A stretch of DNA of 64,000 nt from CAIXPS01 sp034430115 (lineage in GTDB: Bacteria > Chloroflexota > Anaerolineae > J036 > Brachytrichaceae), in contig DAOUFG010000063.1 of the NCBI GenBank assembly GCA_034430115.1, positions 22,580 through 86,579 on the forward strand, written 5' to 3'. Positions 8,416-17,508 of this stretch are shown piece by piece. Numbering within the stretch: the stretch's first letter is position 1; every line of letters begins with the position of its first letter. The notes below the pieces were generated by a model. The model was not told where the DNA came from. It ran no database searches and was given only the letters and a program-made list of their open reading frames with translations. The translations under genes and the position numbers were made by a program.

Positions 8416-9932
8416 AGCCCCATCAGGCGCAACACGGCAGGCATGTCCACGTGCGCTTCCACCACGTCCGCCAGGCGGTCATATTCGGTCTGGCGCACGG
8501 CGCGCATGTCGGTGAGGACACCCGTTCCCAGGCAGGGGGCTTCTATGCGGCGGTGAGCGCTTAGGCGTTGCAACCAGCGCCGGCGGAAGGCATCGTTCTC
8601 GAATACGCCGTGCAAATAGGTGCCCCAGATGCGCCCGTCAGCGCTGACGGCGCCGTCGCTAATGCAGGCCGGCTGGCCGTTGCGCTCGATGATTTCGCCG
8701 AAGGGGGTTGCGCCGGGGTCCAATGTCGTTTCGCCGGCGTGAATCTCGTAGCCGTTTAGCACCTCGCCGTCCGCCCGGCGCAGCCTGGCCTGGTGCGTAT
8801 GTTTTGTGGCGCAGAAGCGCGTGCAGGCGGGCAACAGGCCGAGCGCATCCGCCGCGCAACCGGCGGGGCCTTCGACGCCTTCCAGGTCGATCACCTGGCG
8901 GCCCAGCAATTGATAGCCCCCGCATATGCCGATGACCTCCGCGCCCGCCCGTTGCGCAGAAAGAATCGCCGCCTCCAGCCCGCACTCGCGCAGCCAGGCC
9001 ATGTCGGCCAGGGTGGCTTTGGAGCCGGGCAGGATGATGGCATCCGGTTGGCCCAGCTCGTCTGCGCGCAAGATGTAGCGCACCTGCACGCCCGCCTCAA
9101 GCGCCAGCGCGTCGAACTCGTCGAAGTTGGAGATGCGCGGCAGTTGGATGATGGTGACCTGGAGCATATCTGCGCCGGTGGCCTTGGGAATGGGCACGTC
9201 GCGTTCCAGCGCAACGGCGTCTTCTTCTGCGATCCGCAGGTCGGGGATATAGGGAATCACGCCCAGGGTGGGTACGCCAAAGGCGCGCGCTTGCAGCATG
9301 TGCAGCCCATCGCCCAGCAGGGCCGGGTCGCCACGGAATCGGTTGATCAGAAAGCCGTGAATTTGCGCGCGTTCGTCGGGGGCCAGCAGTAGCAACGTGC
9401 CTGCCAGTGCCGCAAACACGCCGCCACGGTCGATGTCGCCGATGAGCAAACACGGCGCACCCGCGTGGCGCGCCATGCGCAGGTTCACGATGTCGCCGGC
9501 CTTCAGGTTGATCTCGGCCGGGCTGCCTGCGCCTTCCAGCACGATCACGTCGTAGCGCGCGGCGAGCCGGTCGTAGGCGGCCCTGGCTTCATCCCACAAG
9601 ACGGCTTTCATCGCCAACCAGTTGTTGGCCTCGATGTGGCCCCTTGGATGCCCGTTGAGCACCACCTGGCTGCGCCGCCCGCCCTCCGGCTTCAACAGGA
9701 TGGGGTTCATGTCGGTATGGGGCGGGATGCCGGCTGCTTCGGCCTGCACGAGTTGTGCGCGGCCCATCTCGCCGCCTTCGGGCGTGACGCCGGCGTTGTT
9801 ACTCATGTTTTGGGCCTTGAACGGCACGACGCGATAGCCCTTCCGCGCCAGGATGCGACAGAAGGCTGTGGCGAGCAGGCTTTTGCCTGCGCTGGAATGA
9901 GTGCCCAGCAGCATAAGGGAGTGTGTTGCCAT
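8412..9932 (-). CDS. cbiP: Cobyric acid synthase (copy 1)
   Basis: 506-residue amidotransferase that amidates side chains b, d, e and g of adenosylcobyrinic acid a,c-diamide. The N-terminal P-loop-like GTHSSAGKS (about 10-18) and the family sequence PFKAQNMSNNAGVTP are visible. The C-terminal glutaminase-like domain has GICGGYQLLG with Cys at about 337 and YLHGVFEN. The frame is open much further upstream, but the family N-terminus begins at the ATG at 9932; the longer frame is antisense-type shadow over cbiA. A second paralogue lies at 57,564-58,982. Confidence 0.93.
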   Translation of the reverse strand: MATHSLMLLGTHSSAGKSLLATAFCRILARKGYRVVPFKAQNMSNNAGVTPEGGEMGRAQLVQAEAAGIPPHTDMNPILLKPEGGRRSQVVLNGHPRGHIEANNWLAMKAVLWDEARAAYDRLAARYDVIVLEGAGSPAEINLKAGDIVNLRMARHAGAPCLLIGDIDRGGVFAALAGTLLLLAPDERAQIHGFLINRFRGDPALLGDGLHMLQARAFGVPTLGVIPYIPDLRIAEEDAVALERDVPIPKATGADMLQVTIIQLPRISNFDEFDALALEAGVQVRYILRADELGQPDAIILPGSKATLADMAWLRECGLEAAILSAQRAGAEVIGICGGYQLLGRQVIDLEGVEGPAGCAADALGLLPACTRFCATKHTHQARLRRADGEVLNGYEIHAGETTLDPGATPFGEIIERNGQPACISDGAVSADGRIWGTYLHGVFENDAFRRRWLQRLSAHRRIEAPCLGTGVLTDMRAVRQTEYDRLADVVEAHVDMPAVLRLMGL

Positions 9933-9940
9933 GATGTGCC

Positions 9941-11347
9941 TTAACCAAATCGGGCGCACGTTTCGACGAAGCGTGTCGCCATTGCGGGATGGGCGGCGAA
10001 ATGCAGGTGCACGTAGGAGGCTAACAGGTTGCCACGCGCGAACCCCTCCAGGCGGCGCTCTTCGCCTTCGCGGGGCGCTATCTGATACGCGTAGTCGTCT
10101 GCGGCCATGCCCGCATGGTCCCAATCCGAATAGTGAAACTCGTGCCCGCGCGTCTGTTCGCCTGCGCAGAGCAGGGGCGTGTCGTGTTGGGCGGTGACGT
10201 GCCGGTAGCCCATCGTCAGGCGCTGTTGCATGCGCGCCGTGCCGGGGATGATGCCGGCCAGCGCGTGAGATTGCCCTTGCAGGTCGATCAGACGCTCCAC
10301 CAGCGACATCAGCCCGCCGCATTCGGCGTAGATAGGCACACCGGCGGCGTGGCTGGCGCGGATGGCGTGCAGCATCGGCGTGTTGCGCGCCAGTTGGGCC
10401 GCATAGAGTTCCGGGTACCCGCCGCCCAGGTAGAGGCCCCGCACGTTCGCGGGTAATGCGGCGTCGCGTAACGGGCTGAAGGGGATGATTTCGGCACCGG
10501 CGGCCCGCAACAGGTCCAGGTTGTCTTCGTAATAGAAGCAAAATGCCTCGTCGTGCGCGACGGCGATCCGCGCACCCGCGCGGGCACAGGTGGGTGTGGC
10601 CTCGCTGCGTGCCGGCGGCAGCGGCTGCGCGCCGCACGCGATTTGCCACAAGCGGTCCATGTCCAGGTGCGCCGCCATCACCTCGGCGGATTGCTGCAAG
10701 AATGCGTCCACTTCGGCCTGGCGTTCTACGGCGGTGAATAGCCCAAGATGCCGTTCTGGAATGACCAGGCCCCTGATGCGCGGCACGCATCCCAGCACCG
10801 GCAGGCCCACCGACGCGACCGCCTGTGTGACCCACGCGGCGTGGCGCGCCCCGGCGACGTTGTTGCAAATGATCCCGGCCAGGTTCAGCGCGGGGTCGAA
10901 GTCGCGATAGCCCAGCGCCAGCGCGCCGGCGCTGCGCGCCATCTTGCCCACGTCCATCACTAGGATGACGGGTGCCCCGAGCAACTTTGCCACTTCCGCC
11001 GTGCTGCCGCTTTCGCTGCTGGCGTCGTAGCCGTCGAATAGGCCCATCACTCCTTCGATCACCGCCATCTCGGCGCCCGCGCATGCGCGCGCAAAGAGAT
11101 GCCTCACCTGCGCGGGCGGCACCATCCAGGTGTCCAGGTTGCGCGCAGGGCGGTGGGTCGCCGCCGTGTGATACATCGGGTCAATGTAGTCCGGCCCAAC
11201 CTTGAACCCCTGCACCACGCGGGTGCGCGCGAAGGATGCCATCAACCCGCAGGTGATGGTGCTTTTGCCGCTCCCGCTGGATGGCGCGGCGATCACCAGG
11301 CGCGGAAGGGTGAGCATGCCAGTCGTGTGTTGCTGTTCGTCACTCAT
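9941..11347 (-). CDS. cbiA: Cobyrinic acid a,c-diamide synthase CbiA
   Basis: 468-residue glutamine amidotransferase. The P-loop PSSGSGKST (about 22-30), the segment VGPDYIDPMYH typical of CbiA/CobB, EGVMGLFDG, and a class I-like glutaminase domain with YAECGGLMSL (Cys about 343) are visible. It amidates side chains a and c of cobyrinic acid (Co-sirohydrochlorin-derived, anaerobic route). The start at 11347 is 9 nt after the stop of btuC; an internal ATG 10 codons later is possible. The downstream cbiP begins 8 nt after its stop, consistent with sequential steps. Confidence 0.93.
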   Translation of the reverse strand: MSDEQQHTTGMLTLPRLVIAAPSSGSGKSTITCGLMASFARTRVVQGFKVGPDYIDPMYHTAATHRPARNLDTWMVPPAQVRHLFARACAGAEMAVIEGVMGLFDGYDASSESGSTAEVAKLLGAPVILVMDVGKMARSAGALALGYRDFDPALNLAGIICNNVAGARHAAWVTQAVASVGLPVLGCVPRIRGLVIPERHLGLFTAVERQAEVDAFLQQSAEVMAAHLDMDRLWQIACGAQPLPPARSEATPTCARAGARIAVAHDEAFCFYYEDNLDLLRAAGAEIIPFSPLRDAALPANVRGLYLGGGYPELYAAQLARNTPMLHAIRASHAAGVPIYAECGGLMSLVERLIDLQGQSHALAGIIPGTARMQQRLTMGYRHVTAQHDTPLLCAGEQTRGHEFHYSDWDHAGMAADDYAYQIAPREGEERRLEGFARGNLLASYVHLHFAAHPAMATRFVETCARFG

Positions 11348-11356
11348 GCTTGATCC

Positions 11357-12442
11357 TCAGTTGCTCACGGCTTGTCTGCGCCGGTGCAGGATGACCCAAA
11401 TCACCACCGGCGCGCCGATGAACGCCGTGACCGAGTTCAGCGGCAAGACGGCGTTGCCCCCTGGCATTTGCGCCACGATGTCGGCGCAGAGCGCCAGCAC
11501 ACCACCCACCAGCACGGCGGCAGGCGCGATGATGCGGTGATCCGAGGTGCCCAGGACGGCGCGGCACAGATGTGGCGTGGCGATGCCCAGGAACGCCACC
11601 GGGCCGCAAAAGGCCGTTACGGCACCGGCCAGCAGGCACGTGCTGGCGACGATGGCCGCGCGCGCCCGGCGGATGGACACGCCCATGCTGCGCGCATAGG
11701 TTTCGCCCAGGAGCAATGCGTTGAGCGGCTTCACCAGCGCCAGCCCGGCGATCAGGCCGATCAGCGTCAGGGCGGCCAGGAAGGGCAACTGGCCCCAACT
11801 GACGCCCCCAAAGCTGCCGAACGTCCAAAAGAGGTAGGTTTGCATTTGTTCGGTCGCGGCGAAATAGATCAGCAGGCTCACCAGGGCATTGGTGGCATAG
11901 CCGAACATCACGCCCAGCACCAGCAGCGTCAACGTATCGACGTTGCGCGCCGCGAGTAGCACCAGGGCCATCACCGCCACGGCACCCAGCCCCGCAGCCG
12001 CCGCGCGCCCGACATCGCCGAAGACAAAAGCGCCCGCCTGGTCGCGCAGGAACGGGATGTTGGCGGTGCTCAGCACCACCACAGCCACGCCCAGGCTTGC
12101 GCCGGCGTTGATGCCCAACGTGGAGGGGCCGGCCAGCGGGTTGCGAAACAACGTCTGCATCTGTAGCCCGCTCATCGCCAGCGCCGCGCCGGCCAGTGTC
12201 GCCGTCAACGCCTTTGGCAGGCGGAAGTCCAACACGATGTGTCCCCAGGTTTCTTTGGCGGGCGTCCCTCCCGTTAAGATCGCCAGCACCTGGCCAAGCG
12301 GGATGTTCACCGAGCCAAGCGCCAGGCTGAGCGCAAACGCAAAGAGCAGTAGCGCCGCCAGGCTGACGAGCACCAGCGTGCGCCTGCCGGGATGGAGGCC
12401 GCGCGCCGGCGCAGCAACAAGGGGGTTAAGGTCGAGCTTCAT
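11357..12442 (-). CDS. btuC: FecCD/BtuC-type ABC importer permease
   Basis: Very hydrophobic protein of 361 residues with about ten membrane segments and the family sequence ALAMSGLQMQTLFRNPLAGPSTLGI, followed late by GPVAFLGIATPHLCR, the permease loop that docks the ATPase. It transports a metal chelate, most probably a corrinoid given its position inside the corrin operon. The gap to the upstream substrate-binding lipoprotein is only 3 nt. Its ATPase partner is encoded after cbiA and cbiP, so the transporter genes are interleaved with biosynthetic genes. Confidence 0.9.
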   Translation of the reverse strand: MKLDLNPLVAAPARGLHPGRRTLVLVSLAALLLFAFALSLALGSVNIPLGQVLAILTGGTPAKETWGHIVLDFRLPKALTATLAGAALAMSGLQMQTLFRNPLAGPSTLGINAGASLGVAVVVLSTANIPFLRDQAGAFVFGDVGRAAAAGLGAVAVMALVLLAARNVDTLTLLVLGVMFGYATNALVSLLIYFAATEQMQTYLFWTFGSFGGVSWGQLPFLAALTLIGLIAGLALVKPLNALLLGETYARSMGVSIRRARAAIVASTCLLAGAVTAFCGPVAFLGIATPHLCRAVLGTSDHRIIAPAAVLVGGVLALCADIVAQMPGGNAVLPLNSVTAFIGAPVVIWVILHRRRQAVSN

Positions 12443-12445
12443 AGG

Positions 12446-13636
12446 TCACTTCAGGTGGCGGTAATACACCAGCTCGTGGTCGGGCAAGAGTTCCGGGTGG
12501 AAGATTTTGATCAGGTCGGCCAGCACCACGTCGGGGTTTGCGTTGCCGCCTTCGTTGTAGTCGTTGCCGCCGGTCGGGTTCAGCCGGGCGTTGTTGTTAT
12601 AGACGTTGCCGTTCTTCACGGCGTCGAACTTGTCATATCGCTCGTCGGCCTGCAACGCCTGCGCAAGGCTCGTCCAAGATTGCGATTGGTTCACCCATAT
12701 ATCGGCGTTTGCTGCGCGCTCGTAGACGGCTTCCAGGCTGAGCGGTGCGCGCCCGCTGGTTGGGTCGTCGGCCCACACGTAGTTTGCGCCCGCGTCGGCA
12801 AGATATTTTGCCAGGTAGCTTCGCCCGCCCGGCATGTACCATTTGCCGTCGTCGTCGAAGCCCATGAACACTGTCGGTTTTTGCGTGACGTTGCGCGCCA
12901 CCTGGGACATCGTTTCATAGCGTTGCGCCACCTCGTCGAACATCTTTTCGGCCTCCGCCTCGCGGTTGAAGAACAGCGCCATGAACTTCAACCACTCGGC
13001 GCGCCCGAGGGGGGTGTCTTCCATGAAGTCGGCGATCAAGACCACCTTCAGCCCGGCCTTCATCAGCGCGGGGTAGTTATCCTTCTCCGGGTTGCCCAGG
13101 CCCAATACCGTCACGATGTCGGGCTGAAGGTCGATCACGCGCTCGACGTTGACTTCGGCGTTCCTGCCCACCTCGGGCAGTTTGCCGGCTTTGATGGCCG
13201 CCACGACGCTGGGCGTATTGATGCGGTTTGCCTCGCCCACACCCACCAGTTTGTCGGTCACGCCCAGGCGGTCAAGGTAGGGCAAGTGAGTGGTGTTCAC
13301 AGCGATGACGCGATTGACGGGCACCTCGATCACCTGCGCATCGCCGGTGTCGGCGGGGGGCGGCGTTCCGCGCTGCACCAGCACGTAGCGGAAGGTGACC
13401 TGTGCATCGCGCCAGGGCTTGAGCACCGTCACCACTTTGTAGTTGTCGTGATACGCCACGCTGAACGTCTTTGCGTAGCGCAACGATATTTGCGCCACGC
13501 TGTGGCTTTCTGGCGCAGCCGATGCGCTGGCCGTCGCTGAAGGCGTCTGCGTGCCGGCTGGTGCGGCAGAGTTGGGGCCGCACGCCGCCAGGGCCACCGC
13601 GAGCAGCAGCGCCGCCAGACCTGTTCCTCTGTTCAT
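12446..13636 (-). CDS. btuF: Corrinoid/iron-complex ABC transporter substrate-binding lipoprotein
   Basis: 396-residue class III binding protein with lipoprotein signal (LLLAVALAACGPN; the Cys is the lipidation site), then a Ser/Ala/Pro-rich linker and two lobes typical of the FepB/BtuF fold (VNTTHLPYLDRLGV, QPDIVTVLG). The start at 13636 is chosen because it is preceded by AGGAGAAGGGAG and begins the signal peptide; the frame itself is open further upstream. It feeds the btuC/btuD importer. The C-terminus PDHELVYYRHL resembles binding proteins annotated as iron or cobalamin specific, so cargo is an inference. Confidence 0.88.
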   Translation of the reverse strand: MNRGTGLAALLLAVALAACGPNSAAPAGTQTPSATASASAAPESHSVAQISLRYAKTFSVAYHDNYKVVTVLKPWRDAQVTFRYVLVQRGTPPPADTGDAQVIEVPVNRVIAVNTTHLPYLDRLGVTDKLVGVGEANRINTPSVVAAIKAGKLPEVGRNAEVNVERVIDLQPDIVTVLGLGNPEKDNYPALMKAGLKVVLIADFMEDTPLGRAEWLKFMALFFNREAEAEKMFDEVAQRYETMSQVARNVTQKPTVFMGFDDDGKWYMPGGRSYLAKYLADAGANYVWADDPTSGRAPLSLEAVYERAANADIWVNQSQSWTSLAQALQADERYDKFDAVKNGNVYNNNARLNPTGGNDYNEGGNANPDVVLADLIKIFHPELLPDHELVYYRHLK

Positions 13637-13673
13637 CTCCCTTCTCCTGTTTGCACTGGTTCTTTTGCGATGT

Positions 13674-14426
13674 CTAACGTCGTTTGCCCTGCACGATGAG
13701 CATGGATAGGTAATGCACCTGTCGATCGCGCAGAGAGAGCACGTTGCGCACCACGCGCGCTTCCGGCATCGATGCACGCTCCACCAGCACAGCCCTGTCG
13801 GCCAGGCCTGCGTCGGCCAATGCATCAATCCAGCGGTCTAATGTCGAGTGCACTTTGAGCAATACGATTGTGTCGAACTGGCTTGCCAGGGCCGCCAACT
13901 GCGAGGCGTCATCAAAGGTCGCCGGGAGCACGGCCAGCCGCTGGTCGGCGTTTACCAGGGGCCATTGCGCGTCGGCGGCGGCGGCCGTGATGGAACTGAC
14001 GCCGGGCACCACCTGCACCGGCGTGCCCTCCGGCAAGTGCTGCAATACGTAGATGAAGGTGCTGTGAATTAGCGGGTCGCCCTCGGTCAGGAATGCCACG
14101 TCGGCGCCCTTTTGCAGAGAATCGAGGATCGTCTGTGCGGCCACGGCCCGATGGCGCTCGCGGATTTCCAGGTCTTTGACCATCGGGAACAGCAGCTTCT
14201 TCACCACGTGGCCCGCTTGCAACAGCCCGGCGACGGTGTTCAGCGCCAGGCTTTCGCCGTTGAGGCGAGAGATGGGCGCGACGATCACCTGCGTTGCGCC
14301 GATGACCCGCGCCGCCTTGAGCGTGAGCAGTTCCGGGTCGCCCGGACCAACGCCCACGCCATAGAGGGTGCCTGTTTTTCGAGTGGTTGAATAACCGGCA
14401 TAGGCCGGCTGCGGCGAATCATTCAT
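13674..14426 (-). CDS. cbiL: Cobalt-precorrin-2 C20-methyltransferase CbiL
   Basis: SAM-dependent corrin methyltransferase of 250 residues. The N-terminal GTLYGVGVGPGDPELLTLKA is the classical uroporphyrin-III/corrin methylase signature; FLTEGDPLIHSTF and VVPGVSSITAAAA follow. Distinctive features of C20 methylases (APISRLNGESLALNT near residue 50) support CbiL over CbiF or CbiH. It overlaps the end of cbiET by 8 nt. Downstream gap to btuF is 37 nt. Confidence 0.9.
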   Translation of the reverse strand: MNDSPQPAYAGYSTTRKTGTLYGVGVGPGDPELLTLKAARVIGATQVIVAPISRLNGESLALNTVAGLLQAGHVVKKLLFPMVKDLEIRERHRAVAAQTILDSLQKGADVAFLTEGDPLIHSTFIYVLQHLPEGTPVQVVPGVSSITAAAADAQWPLVNADQRLAVLPATFDDASQLAALASQFDTIVLLKVHSTLDRWIDALADAGLADRAVLVERASMPEARVVRNVLSLRDRQVHYLSMLIVQGKRR

Positions 14427-15678
14427 CTTGTTGCTCGCTTGAAACTGGGCGGCGGGAAACGACGCCGCTGACGATGAAGACGGGGTTGAGCGGCACCAGG
14501 CGCGTCAACTGGGCGATCGGTTCGCCGTGCGCAAGGTTCACCTGGGTCAGCTCGGGGTACATCGCCAGGTCGCGCATCATGCTCAGCGTCTGCTGTAAAT
14601 GTTCCAGCGTCGCCAGGTTGACGACCACCCGGCACCCCAGGGTGGCCGTGCTGGCGAGGTAAGCGATGATCTTCGCCAGCGACCCGCCCGTGCCGCCGAT
14701 GAATACGGCGTTGGGGGCTGGCAGGCCGGCTAACGCCTCCGGTGCGGAGCCGGGGACGACCTCCACATTCAGCGCGCCGTAACGTGTCACGTTGGCGCGC
14801 AAAAAGCCCAGGTTTTCCGGGTCGCGTTCGACGGCATAGATGCAGCCGCGCCAGGCCAGCTCGGCCATCTCGATGCTCACCGCGCCGCTCCCTGCGCCGA
14901 TGTCCCAGGCGGTGTCCGTCTCGCGCAGCGCCAGGCGGGCCAGGCTCAACGTGCGCACGTCGGCCTTCGTGATCAACCCGCTGCGGTGCGCATAGGCGGC
15001 GTCGGGGCGGGGCGCCAGCAGCGCGCGCGGCGCCCAGATGGCATCGTGGATCAGCAGCAGCACGTTGAGCGGGGCGAACTGCCGGTCGAGCAGGTCGGAT
15101 AGGCAGGTATCCGTCAGGCGCTCCTCCGGCAGGTCCAGGTTCTCGGCCACGATGGCGCGGCAATCCTCAATCCCGGCGGCGAACATCGCTTTGGCGATCA
15201 CGGCGGGGGTGTGTTGCGAGTCCGTCAAGATGCCCAGCTTGTGCGCGTGATGTGCCCAACTCACCACCTCCGCCAGTGGACGGGCGTGTGCGCTGGTCAG
15301 GATGGCGTCGCTCCAATCGATGCGAGCCCGCGCGAAAGCCAGTTGCAACGAGCTTACCTGGGGCACGATTTCGATTTCCTGGGCGGGGAACTCGCGCAAG
15401 AGTGTGCCGGCGATGCCAAAAAAGCCCGGGTCGCCCGAGGCCAGGACGACCACGCGCGCCTCCCCTCTGCGATGCAGCCGCGCGACCACTTCGGCAATAT
15501 TGGATTTAAGCGTGATGCGCAGCGCATCCGGCTTGGGCGCGGATTCTTCGGCCAGCGTGCGCAACAGTCGTTCGCCTGCCACAAGCCAGTCTGCCGCAAC
15601 GATGCGCGCTTTCAAGGTGGGCGCGAGGGGAGCGACTCCTTCTGCGCCGACGCCGATTACCAGAATCTTGTTTGGCAT
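14419..15678 (-). CDS. cbiET: CbiE-CbiT fusion: cobalt-precorrin-7 C5-methyltransferase and decarboxylating C15-methyltransferase
   Basis: 419-residue bifunctional protein (equivalent to CobL). Residues 1 to about 205 form the CbiE methylase (ILVIGVGAEGVAP, VVVLASGDPGFFGIAGTL, IVPQVSSLQLAFAR). Residues from about 210 form the CbiT class I SAM methylase with motif WDIGAGSGAVSIEMA. Together they methylate C5 and C15 and decarboxylate the C12 acetate. The ATG at 15678 (MPNKILVIG) is the family N-terminus; a longer open frame to 16413 is a shadow across cbiD. The stop of upstream cbiD is 5 nt away. Confidence 0.92.
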   Translation of the reverse strand: MPNKILVIGVGAEGVAPLAPTLKARIVAADWLVAGERLLRTLAEESAPKPDALRITLKSNIAEVVARLHRRGEARVVVLASGDPGFFGIAGTLLREFPAQEIEIVPQVSSLQLAFARARIDWSDAILTSAHARPLAEVVSWAHHAHKLGILTDSQHTPAVIAKAMFAAGIEDCRAIVAENLDLPEERLTDTCLSDLLDRQFAPLNVLLLIHDAIWAPRALLAPRPDAAYAHRSGLITKADVRTLSLARLALRETDTAWDIGAGSGAVSIEMAELAWRGCIYAVERDPENLGFLRANVTRYGALNVEVVPGSAPEALAGLPAPNAVFIGGTGGSLAKIIAYLASTATLGCRVVVNLATLEHLQQTLSMMRDLAMYPELTQVNLAHGEPIAQLTRLVPLNPVFIVSGVVSRRPVSSEQQDE

Positions 15679-15683
15679 GCCAA

Positions 15684-16835
15684 TCAGCGCGCGTTGCTTG
15701 CGCTTGCCTCCCCTAATAAGTTGCCGCTCATGCTGAACAGCAATACGACTGCCTGAAACCTGTCGCCGCCGAGGGCGACGGCGTGCTGCGCGGCCAGTTG
15801 CGCGATCCGTTGTTCCAACCCGCTCACCCCCGCCTTTGAGAGGATGGCCTGGACGTGGTGCGCTGTGTTGGCTTGCTGCACGCGTTCGGCCACGTCGGGC
15901 GCGGCACCCAGTTGCGCCGCTAGTTGCGCCAGGAAGAGCAGGTCCACGCTGCCCTCGTTGACGTGCGTTTGCGCGCGCCCCTGCGCCAGCTTCGATAGTT
16001 TGCCGATCATCCCGGCCACCACCACTTGCTTGAAACGCAGCCGCCCGCACTGGCTCAGCGCGTAGCCGATGTGATCGCCCACCTGCACGTAACCCATGCG
16101 CGGCGGCAGGGAGGGGTTTGCGGGTTGCGCGCTGAAATGATCCAGGGCATAGTCTTCGCTGCGAGCGCCGGTGGTGAGGACGGCGCGCTGCAGGCCGTTT
16201 TGTGCGGCCGCCCTTAGCTCGACGAAGATGCTGGCGCGGTAGGCCGCTTGTGAGAACGGCTTGACGATGCCCGTGGAGCCCAGGATGGAGATGCCGCCCA
16301 AGATGCCCAGGCGCGGGTTCAGCGTCTGAAGCGCCAGTTCCTCGCCCTTGGGGACGCTGATCGTCACGCGCAAAACGTTGCCGGGCGCCGGCTGACCGGG
16401 GGCCGCCTGCCACGCTGCCATCACCGCCTGCGTGATGATGCGGCGCGGGATAGGGTTGATGGCGGCGTATCCCACCGCGACGGGCAGGCCGGGGCGCGTG
16501 ACGATGCCCACCCCGCGCCCCCCTTCGATCTCGACGTGCGGTTCGCCGGAGTCATCACGCGCCCATTGCACGCGAGCTTGAATCTCGGCGCCGTTTGTCA
16601 CGTCCGGGTCGTCGCCGGCGTCTTTGATGACGCTGCACGTCACGCCGTCTGGGTCGAAATCGCAGCGCGCGATGGCAAAGCTCACCCGCTTGCGCCCCGG
16701 CAGATCAATCGCGATCTGCGCCGCCGCCTGGCCGGTGAGCAAGGCGCGCGTCGCGGCAGCGGCAGCAGCGGCGGCGCATGCGCCCGTCGTAAAACCCTCA
16801 CGCAGTGGTTGTGTCTGGCCCGCTTTCATTTCCAT
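15684..16835 (-). CDS. cbiD: Cobalt-precorrin-5B C1-methyltransferase CbiD
   Basis: CbiD family protein, about 383 residues, recognised by LREGFTTGACAAAAAAAA near the N-terminus and by GGISILGSTGIVKPFS in the centre. It methylates C1 in the anaerobic pathway; there is no homologue in the aerobic route, so the operon is of the oxygen-independent type. Start is uncertain: ATGs at 16850, 16835 and 16829 are possible. I prefer 16835 because a GAGG lies about 9 nt before it. cbiC ends 55 nt upstream. Confidence 0.92.
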   Translation of the reverse strand: MEMKAGQTQPLREGFTTGACAAAAAAAATRALLTGQAAAQIAIDLPGRKRVSFAIARCDFDPDGVTCSVIKDAGDDPDVTNGAEIQARVQWARDDSGEPHVEIEGGRGVGIVTRPGLPVAVGYAAINPIPRRIITQAVMAAWQAAPGQPAPGNVLRVTISVPKGEELALQTLNPRLGILGGISILGSTGIVKPFSQAAYRASIFVELRAAAQNGLQRAVLTTGARSEDYALDHFSAQPANPSLPPRMGYVQVGDHIGYALSQCGRLRFKQVVVAGMIGKLSKLAQGRAQTHVNEGSVDLLFLAQLAAQLGAAPDVAERVQQANTAHHVQAILSKAGVSGLEQRIAQLAAQHAVALGGDRFQAVVLLFSMSGNLLGEASASNAR

Positions 16836-16890
16836 TGCCTGCTGCCTCATCGCTACAAACCGTGTGCTCATCCGCCACTGTGCCGATCGC

Positions 16891-17508
16891 TCAGTTGTCT
16901 CCTTTTGCCAGGTGCAAGAGCGCGTTGATGATCGCGACCGCCACCGTGGACCCGCCTTTGCGCCCCGTGACGGTGATGAAGGGGACGTCGAGGGCGAGCA
17001 ATTCAGCCTTCGATTCAGCGGCGTTGACAAACCCCACCGGCACGCCGACGATGAGCGCCGGGTGAAGCGCTTCTTCCTTCACCAGGCGAATCGTCTCCAG
17101 GAGCGCCGTGGGCGCGTTGCCGATGGCGGCGATGCCCCCTTCCAAGAGCGCCGTGTTGCGCCGCATCGCTAATGCCGAACGCGTCTGGCCTGTCTGTTGC
17201 GATGCTGCATATACGTCGGGGTGACGTATGTCGCACACCGTCTTGCCGCCCAGGAATGACAACATGCCCTCGCCGATGCCTACCTGCACCATCTGCACAT
17301 CGGTTACGACGGTGCAGCCACGCCGCAGCGCCTCCACTCCGGCGGCAATGGCGCGCGGGTGAAACCGAATCCGGTCGCGGAATTCAAAGTCGGCGGTGGC
17401 GTGAATCACGCGCACCACAATGGCTAATTCCTCCGCGCTGAAGTGATGGTCGCCCAGCTCGCTGCGGATGATGTGGAAGCTCTCGCGTTCAATTTCGTGT
17501 GGTTGCAT
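16891..17508 (-). CDS. cbiC: Cobalt-precorrin-8 methylmutase CbiC
   Basis: 205-residue methylmutase that moves the C11 methyl to C12. The catalytic histidine sits in VVRVIHATADFEF, with TVVTDVQMVQVGI and VGVPVGFVNAAESK as further family sequences. The ATG at 17508 has a good GGGAGG site 8 nt upstream and gives the normal family length, so I reject the longer frame to 17553. It overlaps the 3' end of cbiH by 20 nt. Confidence 0.93.
   Translation of the reverse strand: MQPHEIERESFHIIRSELGDHHFSAEELAIVVRVIHATADFEFRDRIRFHPRAIAAGVEALRRGCTVVTDVQMVQVGIGEGMLSFLGGKTVCDIRHPDVYAASQQTGQTRSALAMRRNTALLEGGIAAIGNAPTALLETIRLVKEEALHPALIVGVPVGFVNAAESKAELLALDVPFITVTGRKGGSTVAVAIINALLHLAKGDN

Noticed and set aside
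9933..11084. N-terminal extension of the cbiP frame
   Set aside because: Arg/Gly/His-rich translation overlapping cbiA in another frame; CobQ family begins at 9932.
12446..12480. Similarity of the C-terminus of btuF (HELVYYRHL) to the cupin end (HELVYYQYSSL)
   Set aside because: Short coincidence; the folds and surroundings differ.
12392..13540. 382-codon frame antisense to btuF
   Set aside because: Typical GC-rich shadow, His/Val/Leu rich, no ribosome-binding site, and the opposite strand encodes a clear lipoprotein.
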